Shown here in pieces: positions 36,496 through 43,822 of a DNA stretch of 64,000 bases (position 1 is its first letter; each line of letters begins with the position of its first letter). The stretch is from Bradyrhizobium macuxiense (GTDB lineage Bacteria; Pseudomonadota; Alphaproteobacteria; Rhizobiales; Xanthobacteraceae), in contig NZ_VITY01000001.1 of assembly GCF_007993935.1 (NCBI RefSeq), positions 124,001-188,000 of the forward strand, given 5' to 3'. The position numbers and the translations under genes were made by a program. A model generated the notes under the pieces. It saw only the letters and a program-made list of their open reading frames with translations. It was not told where the DNA came from and ran no database searches.

Positions 36496-36843
36496 TCAGG
36501 CGTCCGCCAGACGTTTCAGGGTCGCTTGGAAGCTCAGGCTGCGGGTTCCGACCAGCACGGTCCCGAACACCTCGGCCTGGTCGCCGCTGAAGGTACCGGA
36601 GAAGCCGCTCGTCACCTCCTGCCCGGCGAACAGCGGCCGGGCGAACGGATCGGAGAACGGGGAATGCTGGTTGGTCCTGAGGTGCCCCTTCCAGGTGCCT
36701 TCGCCGGCCGTGTAGGCGCCGATCGACCAGAAATACGGCCCGCCGCCGATCAAAAGACCGTCCCGCAGGATCAGGACGCCGCTGTCGCGGCCGCGCACGC
36801 CGTCGGTCATATGGATATGGATCGAATAGAGCCCGTTCCGCAT
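36496..36843 (-). CDS. GrlR-family protein
   Basis: 115-aa protein starting MRNGLYSIHIHMTDGVRG with GSGVL-type, RDGLLIGGGPYFWSIGAY and FSGTFSGDQAEVFGTVLVG strands, a small beta-sandwich like GrlR. In enteropathogens GrlR binds the activator GrlA to repress type III secretion; rhizobial homologues are uncharacterised and no type III genes are near, so the role here is open. ATG 36843 is chosen to match the family start. Confidence 0.72.
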   Translation of the reverse strand: MRNGLYSIHIHMTDGVRGRDSGVLILRDGLLIGGGPYFWSIGAYTAGEGTWKGHLRTNQHSPFSDPFARPLFAGQEVTSGFSGTFSGDQAEVFGTVLVGTRSLSFQATLKRLADA

Positions 36844-37011
36844 CGATCGCGCCGTCCGGTCCTGAAGGGCCGCAGTATGACGCCAAGCCTGGCGGCGCGC
36901 GAGCACGCCGATACCGCCCGGCCGCCGATTCGGGCCAAAAGCGCGGATCCGGACGCTAACAAGTCGTTAAGAAACCCCTGACAAGGTTCGGACCGCCGGA
37001 GGGAGCGAGCC

Positions 37012-37185
37012 ATGCTCATTTACCCCGTACCTGTCGAAGTGACGCAAGCCAGGGTGCAACTCGTCGTCGATCAGACGGCGAAGGAGCAGCCGCGCATCAT
37101 CAGTGCCGATGTTCTTGACGTCTTCGCCGCCAAGAACAAGGCCGACCGTGATGCCGTCGAGACCATGCTCGACATCAAGGTGTGA
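37012..37185 (+). CDS. 57-aa hypothetical protein
   Basis: Begins MLIYPVPVEVTQARVQLVVD and ends ETMLDIKV. GGAGGGAGCGAGCC before the ATG is a strong ribosome site. Hydrophilic, no signal or helix spanning a membrane; family unknown. Confidence 0.6.
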   Translation: MLIYPVPVEVTQARVQLVVDQTAKEQPRIISADVLDVFAAKNKADRDAVETMLDIKV

Positions 37186-37264
37186 GCACACCGATCAGGT
37201 CGCGCGCGGACAGGAACCACTCCATCACATGCGGGTCGTCTCGGGGTGACACCAGGAGACAGCC

Positions 37265-37510
37265 ATGGACAGGCTTATCGTCGTCAGCATCCTCGCCTTG
37301 ATATGCGGCCCAACGTTCGCCCAGAACGCCGGTCCCGCCCCGCAAAGCGGCATGGAGCGGCCTGAAAACACCAATGGGGCCACACCGAAGGGATCGATGG
37401 ATACCACGGGCATGGATACCAAACGGGCCAACGAATCCGAGACAAGGGGCACAGCGCGTGACGCGGCCGGTGTCTCAAAATCAGGAACCAACCGCTCAAG
37501 ACCGAATTGA
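37265..37510 (+). CDS. 81-aa exported hypothetical protein
   Basis: Signal peptide MDRLIVVSILALICGPTFAQ followed by a disordered, Gly/Thr/Asn/Ser-rich mature part. An AGGAG site precedes the ATG. Family unknown. It is the last gene before a 767-bp non-coding stretch with repeated terminators. Confidence 0.6.
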   Translation: MDRLIVVSILALICGPTFAQNAGPAPQSGMERPENTNGATPKGSMDTTGMDTKRANESETRGTARDAAGVSKSGTNRSRPN

Positions 37511-37568
37511 CCGGCGGAATGGCGGTCACCATGCGTGGTGCCGACAGTTCGCCGCCCTGTCGGCTTTG

Positions 37569-37606
37569 AAAGACCCTGCGAATCCCCCTCGCGGGGTCTT
37601 TCTTTT
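37569..37606 (+). terminator. Terminator T1 of a tandem series
   Basis: 12-bp stem AAAGACCCTGCG/CGCGGGGTCTTT (one G-T pair) with a 9-nt loop, followed by CTTTT. It ends the 81-aa gene's transcript or a short RNA. Confidence 0.9.
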
Positions 37607-37639
37607 GAACCATCTGCACGTCGCGACGACATAGAGACG

Positions 37640-37828
37640 CTGGGGGATTTCAGGGCCCAGCATCCGGCGCAGCGCTGTGGGACGAACATATTCCGTCTAC
37701 GCGGCGCTGTTGCATTTTATGAATTCAACCTTAAGTTTGATCCCCAACAGTTGACGGCTCACGCCCTGAGAGATCCCCAGTCCGTCAACTGGGAAAGCCC
37801 CGCATCCAGCCTGCGGGGCTTTCTATTT
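37640..37828 (+). ncRNA. Candidate structured RNA: element copy B plus terminator T2
   Basis: The core (37640-37715) is the second copy of the 32088-32161 element, again with TTGAAC 35 nt upstream (37605). Then come CAGTTGACGG/CCGTCAACTG (37748-37757 and 37782-37791) and terminator T2, a perfect 12-bp stem GAAAGCCCCGCA/TGCGGGGCTTTC followed by TATTT. No convincing ORF lies inside. The whole looks like a free-standing RNA of about 190 nt; transcription is inferred. Confidence 0.6.
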
Positions 37829-37909
37829 CCCGGCCCGGGAACCTTCTGTCCGCCGCGACATTGTATGCCTGGTTGCCGGCACGATCTCCCCAAGGCCGGT
37901 CGGCATCAG

Positions 37910-37943
37910 ACCTCGCGAGCCCGCTCGCGGGGTTTTGCTTTTT
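37910..37943 (+). terminator. Terminator T3 of a tandem series
   Basis: 10-bp stem ACCTCGCGAG/CTCGCGGGGT (one G-T pair) with a CCCG loop, followed by TTTGCTTTTT. No gene lies between T2 and T3, so it may end another short RNA (about 37830-37943). Confidence 0.8.
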
Positions 37944-38000
37944 AGAGGACGTCCAACCTCGCGCGTCCTTGATTGGCGGTGATGAGCATTCGATGAGATA

Positions 38001-38066
38001 GAGGCACGTGCCTCCAAGGCTCGACCACGAAAGCCCTGTCCTGGAATTTTCCTGGGCGGGGCTTTC
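38001..38066 (+). other. Palindrome and hairpin T4 of the tandem series
   Basis: GAGGCACGTGCCTC (38001-38014) is a perfect 14-bp palindrome. GAAAGCCC (38029-38036) pairs with GGGCTTTC (38059-38066), resembling the stems of T1 and T2 but lacking a T-run. No ORF is evident from 37944 to 38277. Confidence 0.6.
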
Positions 38067-38277
38067 TCGTATCGCTTGCGGCGCATGCTTGCGGCGATGC
38101 AGCGGCGCATACTTCACGCAATCGCGATCATGAATGGCGGGAAAGCACGAACGGCAGCGGGGTAGACCCGCACGTTAGCGCTGCCCCTTGCTGCGATTTG
38201 CTGCTAGTTTTCGTCCCGGACCATTCCCGCCCAAACAAGCATCTCTGCAAGAATCTGAAGCTGCCAGGAGGACAACA

Positions 38278-38730
38278 ATGCGCTATCTGCACACCATGCT
38301 GCGCGTCCGCAATCTCGATGTCGCGATGAAATTCTATCAGGACGCACTCGGGCTGAAGGAAGTGCGCCGCATCGACAATGACAAGGGCCGCTTCACGCTG
38401 GTGTTTCTCTGCGCCGAGGAAGACCTCCATCTGCTCAAGTCGCTGCCGCAGACCCGCGGTGCGCCGCTGGTCGAATTGACCTACAATTGGGACGAGGAGA
38501 AGTACGGCGAAGACCGCCATTTCGGCCATCTCGCCTACGAGGTCGACGACATCTACGCGACCTGCGAGAAGCTGATGAAGATGGGCGTCACCATCAATCG
38601 TCCGCCGCGCGACGGCAACATGGCGTTCGTGCGTTCGCCCGACCTGCACTCGATCGAGATCCTGCAGAAGGGCGATCCAAAGGCGCCGGCCGAACCGTGG
38701 GCCTCGATGCCCAACACCGGCCACTGGTAA
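38278..38730 (+). CDS. gloA: Lactoylglutathione lyase (glyoxalase I) family protein
   Basis: 150-aa vicinal-oxygen-chelate protein with two beta-alpha-beta-beta-beta modules: MLRVRNLDVAMKFYQDALGL and FGHLAYEVDDIYATCEKL. Metal ligands fit His (YLHTMLRV), Glu (VELTYNW), His (FGHLAY) and Glu (SIEILQK). It isomerises the methylglyoxal-glutathione hemithioacetal to S-lactoylglutathione. ATG 38278 follows a perfect AGGAGG. Confidence 0.9.
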   Translation: MRYLHTMLRVRNLDVAMKFYQDALGLKEVRRIDNDKGRFTLVFLCAEEDLHLLKSLPQTRGAPLVELTYNWDEEKYGEDRHFGHLAYEVDDIYATCEKLMKMGVTINRPPRDGNMAFVRSPDLHSIEILQKGDPKAPAEPWASMPNTGHW

Positions 38731-38884
38731 AGCGCGCAAGTAAACGCCGCACCCGAGCGCACGTTCCTGTTTGCGCGTCGCCGTCGGTAACGGCGGGACA
38801 ATTGCTAGGCGGGACAATCTCTAGGAACGTGTCGCAACCGTTGAAGTTGCCTCCTCATCCATTTGAATGCGAGGAGGCAACGAG

Positions 38885-38965
38885 ATGGGAAAAGGAATTT
38901 TGCTTTGGCTGCTGGGTGTACCGATCCCGGTGATCATCGTGCTGTGGGTGTTGTTCGGTCATTGA
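38885..38965 (+). CDS. 26-aa hydrophobic microprotein
   Basis: MGKGILLWLLGVPIPVIIVL plus WVLFGH: a single membrane helix with a mid-helix Pro pair. GAGGAGG sits 8 nt before the ATG and a strong terminator begins 26 bp after the stop, so the unit is complete. Very similar tiny proteins occur widely in proteobacteria to my knowledge, with unknown role. Confidence 0.7.
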   Translation: MGKGILLWLLGVPIPVIIVLWVLFGH

Positions 38966-38990
38966 CCGCGTTTTGATGCTGCGTATGAGC

Positions 38991-39025
38991 GAGGCTCTGC
39001 CGCGATGCGGCGGAGCCTCTTTTTT
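38991..39025 (+). terminator. Strong factor-independent terminator
   Basis: GAGGCTC...GAGCCTC stem with TGCCGC/GCGGCG inner pairs, followed by six T's. It ends the 26-aa gene's transcript. Confidence 0.92.
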
Positions 39026-39110
39026 GCTCTCGATACAATTCACCGCGCGCTTTTCCCCGGCGTTTCGGCTAAGAACGCGCGCAAAGCACAACAGCGGGAA
39101 GAATCGCGTG

Positions 39111-39752
39111 ATGGACAGCAAGCCGCAACTGACGATCTGGGGCCGGGCCAATTCGGTCAACGTGCAGAAGGTGCTCTGGTGTCTCGCCGAGCTCGACCTC
39201 CCCTATCAGCGCATCGATGCCGGCATGCAGTTCGGCAAGAACGATCAGCCCGACTATCTCGGAATGAATCCGAACGGTCGCGTCCCGACGCTGGTCGACG
39301 GCGACTATGTGCTGTGGGAATCCAATTCGGTGATGCGCTATCTCTGCATGGCCTACGGCCAGAGCTCGCCGATCTATCCGCAGGCGCCGAAGCTGCGCGC
39401 CGGCGTCGATCGCTGGCTCGACTGGACGCTGTCGACGCTGCAGCCGGTCGACCGCCCGGTGTTCTGGGGGATCGTGCGCACGCCGCCGGATCAGCGCGAC
39501 ATGGTCAAGATCCAGAAGGACGCCGATGCCGAAGCCGTGGTGTGGCGCGTCGCCGAAGCGCAGCTTGCAACGCACCGCTTCATCGAGGGCGATCAGTTCA
39601 CCATCGCCGACATCGCGCTCGGCGCTTTTGCGCGGCGCTGGTTCGGCGTCGAGGGCGTCACCAAACCGAAGCTGCCCAATCTCGAGCGCTGGTTCGGCGA
39701 GATCGCGCAGCGGCCGGCCTTTGTGCGCATCGTCGCGCCGCCGATGTCCTGA
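39111..39752 (+). CDS. Glutathione S-transferase
   Basis: 213-aa GST. An N-terminal thioredoxin-like domain (LTIWGRANSVNVQKVLWCLA; NPNGRVPTLVDGDYVLWES, with the cis-Pro and the ES pair that bind glutathione) is followed by an all-helical domain with the N-capping box (FTIADIALGAFARRW). Class and substrate cannot be fixed. ATG 39111 or the adjacent GTG 39108 is the start. Confidence 0.9.
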   Translation: MDSKPQLTIWGRANSVNVQKVLWCLAELDLPYQRIDAGMQFGKNDQPDYLGMNPNGRVPTLVDGDYVLWESNSVMRYLCMAYGQSSPIYPQAPKLRAGVDRWLDWTLSTLQPVDRPVFWGIVRTPPDQRDMVKIQKDADAEAVVWRVAEAQLATHRFIEGDQFTIADIALGAFARRWFGVEGVTKPKLPNLERWFGEIAQRPAFVRIVAPPMS

Positions 39753-39769
39753 GCGGCAAGGCGGTTAGA

Positions 39770-39814
39770 GCATAGTCTTTTCGGAAAACCGCTTCGCACT
39801 TTTCCGGATCATGC
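39770..39814. repeat. AGCATG palindromic repeat, copy 3
   Basis: GCATAGTC...GATCATGC arms around TTTTCGGAAAACCG...ACTTTTCCG, between the convergent GST gene and the porin-like small gene, ending 1 bp before the latter's stop. Confidence 0.8.
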
Positions 39815-39815
39815 T

Positions 39816-40061
39816 TCAACGTCCGCTGGACATCCCCGCACCAACACTGACCGCGCCACCGAGTTTCACGCAGGTGTCGGTGCCTTCGACCTTGACGAAG
39901 CCTGGTCCGTAGGACGCGCAGGGATTGCTGCGCGTCACGGATTTTGACGACAAGGCCCTGCCGGCATCGGGCGGCGTCTGGAAATTGCGGCGATCGCCGG
40001 CTTGCGCGAGCGCTGCGGCGGGAAGCAGGACGGCGATGACGGCGAAACAGGTCTTGCGCAT
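39816..40061 (-). CDS. 81-aa exported protein with porin-like N-terminal motif
   Basis: Signal peptide MRKTCFAVIAVLLPAAALAQ, then a linker and CASYGPGFVKVEGTDTCVKL followed by GGAVSVGAG. The last part matches the start of rhizobial porins (C-x-x-Y-G-x-G-F..PGTDTC.K.GG) but the gene stops before any beta-barrel. It is either a porin fragment kept as a small gene or a dedicated short protein. The two Cys are retained. Confidence 0.65.
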   Translation of the reverse strand: MRKTCFAVIAVLLPAAALAQAGDRRNFQTPPDAGRALSSKSVTRSNPCASYGPGFVKVEGTDTCVKLGGAVSVGAGMSSGR

Positions 40062-40087
40062 CCGGCCTTTTATCGCGCGCGGCCAAA

Positions 40088-40141
40088 AGAGGCTAGGTCA
40101 TGATGCGAAGAGGTAGCATCATGACCTGGCCTCTCTTTTTT
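40088..40141. terminator. Long bidirectional terminator
   Basis: Arms AGAGGCTAGGTCATGATGC (40088-40106) and GCATCATGACCTGGCCTCT (40116-40134) pair over 19 positions with one mismatch; six T's follow on the plus strand and TTTT on the minus. It probably ends the PilZ transcript. A degenerate copy of the AGCATG repeat follows (about 40141-40190). Confidence 0.85.
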
Positions 40142-40188
40142 GGCGTGATCTTTCCGGAAAACCGGCGTCCACTTCTCCAGATCCCGTG

Positions 40189-40446
40189 TCAGCGCACGAA
40201 TTTGACGCCGAACGTCCTGCCCTCGCGCCAGACCACCTCGCAGGCGCGGCCGGTGCGGGCATCGCGCGAAAACGCCAGCCGCAGCTTGGCCGGCAGCGTG
40301 TTGTTGTCCTGAACCGTGATTTTTGCGCCGGTCGAGGACATGTCCTCGACCACGCAAGGCCGCGCGGCGAACCCGCCGTCGAGCGTGATCCAGCCGGACT
40401 GACGCAGCGATTTGCGCGTTTCGCGCTTCTTGGACCCTAAAGCCAT
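40189..40446 (-). CDS. Single-domain PilZ protein
   Basis: 85-aa PilZ domain, a c-di-GMP receptor or degenerate relative: RRxxR-type basic start (KKRETRKSLRQSGWITL), a DxSxxG motif as DMSSTGAKI, and the end VVWREGRTFGVKFVR. The first Arg motif is incomplete, so nucleotide binding is uncertain. GGGGA lies 8 nt before ATG 40446. Confidence 0.82.
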   Translation of the reverse strand: MALGSKKRETRKSLRQSGWITLDGGFAARPCVVEDMSSTGAKITVQDNNTLPAKLRLAFSRDARTGRACEVVWREGRTFGVKFVR

Positions 40447-40794
40447 CACATTATCCCCGAGCACACGCCTATCGCCGCGGGCTTACCAAAGGGTTGCGAA
40501 ATCGTGGCGGATTGCAGCGATTGTGGGCTTGTCCACACCCGCGGGGACGGCGCGGCAAAGCCTCCACCCGAAAGACAATCCGTTCAATTGGCCGGATTTC
40601 CGGTTCGGCCGTAATGGCGCTCCGTAATGGAGCTCCTGGCGACGGCAACGGTGGCACGCAAATGGGGTAATCCACGCGCGCCTTTGAAACTCACTCGAAC
40701 CTATGCTTTCCCCAAGGGGGGCGACGGCCGTGCACCGCCGGACGGACAAGTGGTTTTGACGGCTCGCCCTAGAGATAGAGAAAGGCTTGTGCCG

Positions 40795-41481
40795 ATGCTG
40801 GCGCGCTCACTGGACCGCCTCTTGCCGACGCTCAAAGCGATCAACGCCGATGTTTTCGCCAAACGCGCATTCGAGTTCGCGTTTTGGATGAAACTGCGGG
40901 CTCAGCAACGAATGTCCGGCATCTATGAACCCTGCTTCACCCAATTGGTCGATCTGGACTTAGACGATTATTGCGGCAAGAGAGTGCTCGATATCGGCTG
41001 CGGCCCACTTGGTACACTAGAGTGGGCCGACATGACGATCGAACGCGTTGGCCTCGACCCGCTGGCTAACCTCTATCAAAAGCTGGGAACCGATAGCCAC
41101 AAGATGACATATGTGACGGCTCATTCCGAAAGCATCCCCTATCCGGACGGCCACTTCGATATCGTTTCCTGCTTCAATGCGCTCGACCATGTCGATGATC
41201 TCGACCAAACAGTCGCGGAGATCAAGCGAGTGGTAGCAAAGGGTGGAATATTCTTGCTGGGCGTCGATACCAACCACGCGGCGACGATTGCCGAGCCGAT
41301 CACAATCGACTGGAACATCGGTCAGAAATTTCACCCGGAGATGAGCATCGAAGTCGAGCGGCATTATGAACGGTCATCGAACAACTATATCGATGTGATG
41401 AATAGCAAAGCGTTTTTCGATCACGCCGATCCTCGCCCCCGCCCCGGCATCATCATTCTCAAACTTCGCAAGGTACTTTAG
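40795..41481 (+). CDS. SAM-dependent methyltransferase (type 11)
   Basis: 228-aa class I methyltransferase. Motif I is VLDIGCGPLGTLEWAD, the post-I acidic segment is RVGLDPLANLY, and motif IV is FDIVSCFNALDHVDDLD. The acceptor is unknown. Codon choice is more AT-rich than neighbours (TTA, ATA used) and the gene lies 130 bp from tRNA-Glu, hinting at later acquisition. ATG 40795 (AAAGG upstream) is preferred; the open frame from 40627 adds a nonconserved N-terminus. Confidence 0.8.
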   Translation: MLARSLDRLLPTLKAINADVFAKRAFEFAFWMKLRAQQRMSGIYEPCFTQLVDLDLDDYCGKRVLDIGCGPLGTLEWADMTIERVGLDPLANLYQKLGTDSHKMTYVTAHSESIPYPDGHFDIVSCFNALDHVDDLDQTVAEIKRVVAKGGIFLLGVDTNHAATIAEPITIDWNIGQKFHPEMSIEVERHYERSSNNYIDVMNSKAFFDHADPRPRPGIIILKLRKVL

Positions 41482-41609
41482 TCCGATCGTCGCCGCAGTG
41501 GTCGACGCGCCGTCATCCGCTTCAATGAATTGAGGAAAAACTCCCAAACCATTTTGCCGGTTGGGAAAATCGTCGGCAACCAAGGAAAATCAGGCGCTTA
41601 AGCTGCCAA

Positions 41610-41684
41610 TGGCGCTCCCTAGCGGAATCGAACCGCTCTCTCCACCGTGAAAGGGTGGCGTCCTAACCGATAGACGAAGGGAGC
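41610..41684 (-). tRNA. tRNA-Glu (anticodon TTC)
   Basis: 75-nt cloverleaf with encoded CCA: acceptor GCTCCCT/AGGGAGC, D-loop with ATCGGTTAGGAC, anticodon loop CTTTCAC in stem CCACC/GGTGG, T-arm GCGGTTCGATTCCGC. No integrase lies alongside. Confidence 0.96.
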
Positions 41685-41836
41685 AAAACTCCCGGCAAAT
41701 CAATACGTTAGACGTGAGATGCGCCGGACTGGCCGCTACCGGCGAGCGGCCGCGACGGGCGAACGTATAGTGGCGATTGGCCGGACGGGCAAGCGTCGAG
41801 ACACGCTTTTCCCGGATTGCCGTCGCCCGCAGGAGG

Positions 41837-42001
41837 TCACCTGCAGGACAATCCGGCCTCGATCGAGGTCCAGAAGCCGCAATGCGACGGCACATGCGCA
41901 TGCGCCCGCGAACCGCCCACATGAATCAGGATGGCGGCCGCAAGCGCGACCACGACGCCTGGAACAATGAGTCTTCGGAACGACATTTTTCGGAACGACA
42001 T
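41837..42001 (-). CDS. Possible 54-aa membrane or exported protein
   Basis: MSFRKMSFRRLIVPGVVVAL begins a basic start plus one hydrophobic helix, followed by HVGGSRAHAHVPSHCGFW and a Cys near the end. TTCGGAACGACAT is duplicated in tandem over the first codons (MSFRK/MSFRR), so the start may have been extended by slippage. Only a weak GCAGG precedes the ATG. Confidence 0.42.
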   Translation of the reverse strand: MSFRKMSFRRLIVPGVVVALAAAILIHVGGSRAHAHVPSHCGFWTSIEAGLSCR

Positions 42002-42079
42002 GGGCCTGCGCATCGAACGACATCGTGGCCTAACTAAGGCCTGCGGGCCGGACGGCAGCAACACGCACCGCGCCAGCCG

Positions 42080-42421
42080 CTAGTGATTGCTGGCGACGTC
42101 CTGACGATTGGTCTGCTGCGCCGCCGCCACCGCCGGCGTCCGCTTGATGCAGGTGCTGCAGATCACGAGCTTGCGCGCCAGCCGGTCGTCCGCATCCGCT
42201 TCCGACAATTGCGTCTCCGCCACCGCCGATGACGTATTGCGCGCATGGCGCCGCGGCTGCGGAGCATTGGGATCCTGCCCGGCACCGTCCCAGGCCAGCG
42301 GCCCGGTTCCGGACGGCGGTGTGGCCATGCCGTATTGCTGCGAATATTGCGCGCAGGCGCCGAGCGCGATCGGAAGAAACAGCACAGCGGCCTTGCGGGC
42401 CCAGTTCCGGAATGCAGACAT
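42080..42421 (-). CDS. Putative lipoprotein (113 aa)
   Basis: Signal peptide with lipobox (KAAVLFLPIALGACAQ; the Cys would be lipidated) and a mature part rich in Pro/Gln/Ala, containing ICSTCIKRTPAVAAAQQ with a CxxC pair. No family recognised. It is divergent from the amidohydrolase gene across 166 bp. Confidence 0.7.
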   Translation of the reverse strand: MSAFRNWARKAAVLFLPIALGACAQYSQQYGMATPPSGTGPLAWDGAGQDPNAPQPRRHARNTSSAVAETQLSEADADDRLARKLVICSTCIKRTPAVAAAQQTNRQDVASNH

Positions 42422-42587
42422 GATCACACCCACACGCTATTCGTACCGCGACCTAAGAGCAGAACCGCTAAGAAATCGTTTGCCCTGATTGTTCCGTCGC
42501 ATTCAACCGCGACGGCATCAAGACGGGATTGCGGCGCCGAACAGCAAATCGAGCCGCAAATCAGAGACGCAAATCCGGAGTCCAATC

Positions 42588-43820
42588 ATGTCAGGCATCA
42601 ACGGTCGCTTCGATGGCAAGCGCGTGCTCGCCGATCTCAATGCGCTGCGCGCGATCGGCGCCTACAAGACCGGCGTGCACAAGCCGACATTCTCGGAACC
42701 GCATCTGCGCTCGCTCGACTGGCTCGCGGCGCGCCTGCCCGACGCCGGTCTTGTCGCGACGATCGATGGCATCGGCAACGTGTTCGGCGCCAGCGCGAAG
42801 GCAGGACCGAAGCTGCTCGCAGGCTCGCATCTCGAAAGCCAGAACCATGCAGGCTGGCTCGATGGGCCGCTCGGCGTCGTCTATGCGCTGGAGGCCGCGC
42901 GCGTCATCAACGCCGATCCCGGCATCAACGGCGCGGTCGAGGTCGCCGCATGGTGCGACGAGGAAGGTCATTTCGGCAGTTTCCTCGGCAGCCGCTCCTT
43001 TGCCGGCGCCGTGACCGAAGCCGATATCGATGCGGCGCGCGACCGCTCCAGCGACCGCACCATGCGACAGGCATTGCGCGATGCAGGCTTTGCCGGCCGC
43101 GCGCGCCTCAACGCCGAGCCTGGCCGCCATATCGGCTATCTCGAAGCGCATATCGAGCAAGGCGACACGCTGGAAAGCAGCGGGCTCAAGATCGGCGTCG
43201 TCACCTCCATCGTCGGCATCTGGCAGTATCGCATCAATTTCACCGGCGAGCAGAACCATGCCGGCACCACACGGATGGCAGTGCGCCGCGATGCGGGCCT
43301 GGCGCTGGCGCGGTTCTGCGTCGCGATCGACGACAGCTTCCCTGCCCTCTGCGGACCGCGTACGGTCTGGACCACCGGCCGCATCACGCTCGACCCCGGC
43401 GCACCGAGCATCATCCCCGGTGGCGCCGAGATGCTGTTCCAGATCCGCGACGACAATCCCGAGGTGATCGCACGTCTCGAGGCGCAGTTGCATCGGATGG
43501 CGGGCGAGGCCACCGCTCACGGCCGCTGCGGCGTCAGCGTCGAGCGCATCCGCACCGGCGTGCCCGCGATGATGACGCCTGCGTTCCAGGACGCGATCGA
43601 GGCCGCGAGCGCGACCTGCGCCGCAGGCAAATCAATCCGCATGCCGAGCGGCGCCGGCCACGACGCCCAGGTCCTCGCCACCCTCATGCCGGCTGCGATG
43701 CTGTTCGTGCCGTCGATCGGCGGCATCAGCCATCACTGGAGCGAGAATACCGACGACGCCGACATCGTCACGGGCGCCGAGGTGTTTGTCGAAACCTGCC
43801 GGCGACTGCTGGCCGGCTAG
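42588..43820 (+). CDS. M20-family N-carbamoyl-amino acid / allantoate amidohydrolase
   Basis: 410-aa zinc-dependent amidase of the hydantoinase/carbamoylase family. Metal ligands fit LAGSHLESQNHAGWLDG (His, Asp), AAWCDEEGHFGS (Glu), LEAHIEQGDTLE (His) and GGISHHWSENT (His); the dimerisation domain lies in the middle (GEQNHAGTTRMAVRRDAG). Substrates include N-carbamoyl amino acids, beta-ureidopropionate and allantoate; which one applies cannot be told. GGAG lies 8 nt before ATG 42588. It converges with the permease gene, stops only 2 bp apart. Confidence 0.87.
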   Translation: MSGINGRFDGKRVLADLNALRAIGAYKTGVHKPTFSEPHLRSLDWLAARLPDAGLVATIDGIGNVFGASAKAGPKLLAGSHLESQNHAGWLDGPLGVVYALEAARVINADPGINGAVEVAAWCDEEGHFGSFLGSRSFAGAVTEADIDAARDRSSDRTMRQALRDAGFAGRARLNAEPGRHIGYLEAHIEQGDTLESSGLKIGVVTSIVGIWQYRINFTGEQNHAGTTRMAVRRDAGLALARFCVAIDDSFPALCGPRTVWTTGRITLDPGAPSIIPGGAEMLFQIRDDNPEVIARLEAQLHRMAGEATAHGRCGVSVERIRTGVPAMMTPAFQDAIEAASATCAAGKSIRMPSGAGHDAQVLATLMPAAMLFVPSIGGISHHWSENTDDADIVTGAEVFVETCRRLLAG

Positions 43821-43822
43821 GA

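Noticed and set aside
32613..41684. Genomic island between tRNA-Pro and tRNA-Glu
   Set aside because: The stretch is rich in small genes, but there is no integrase, no visible att duplication, and housekeeping-type genes such as the cold-shock and sirtuin genes interrupt it.
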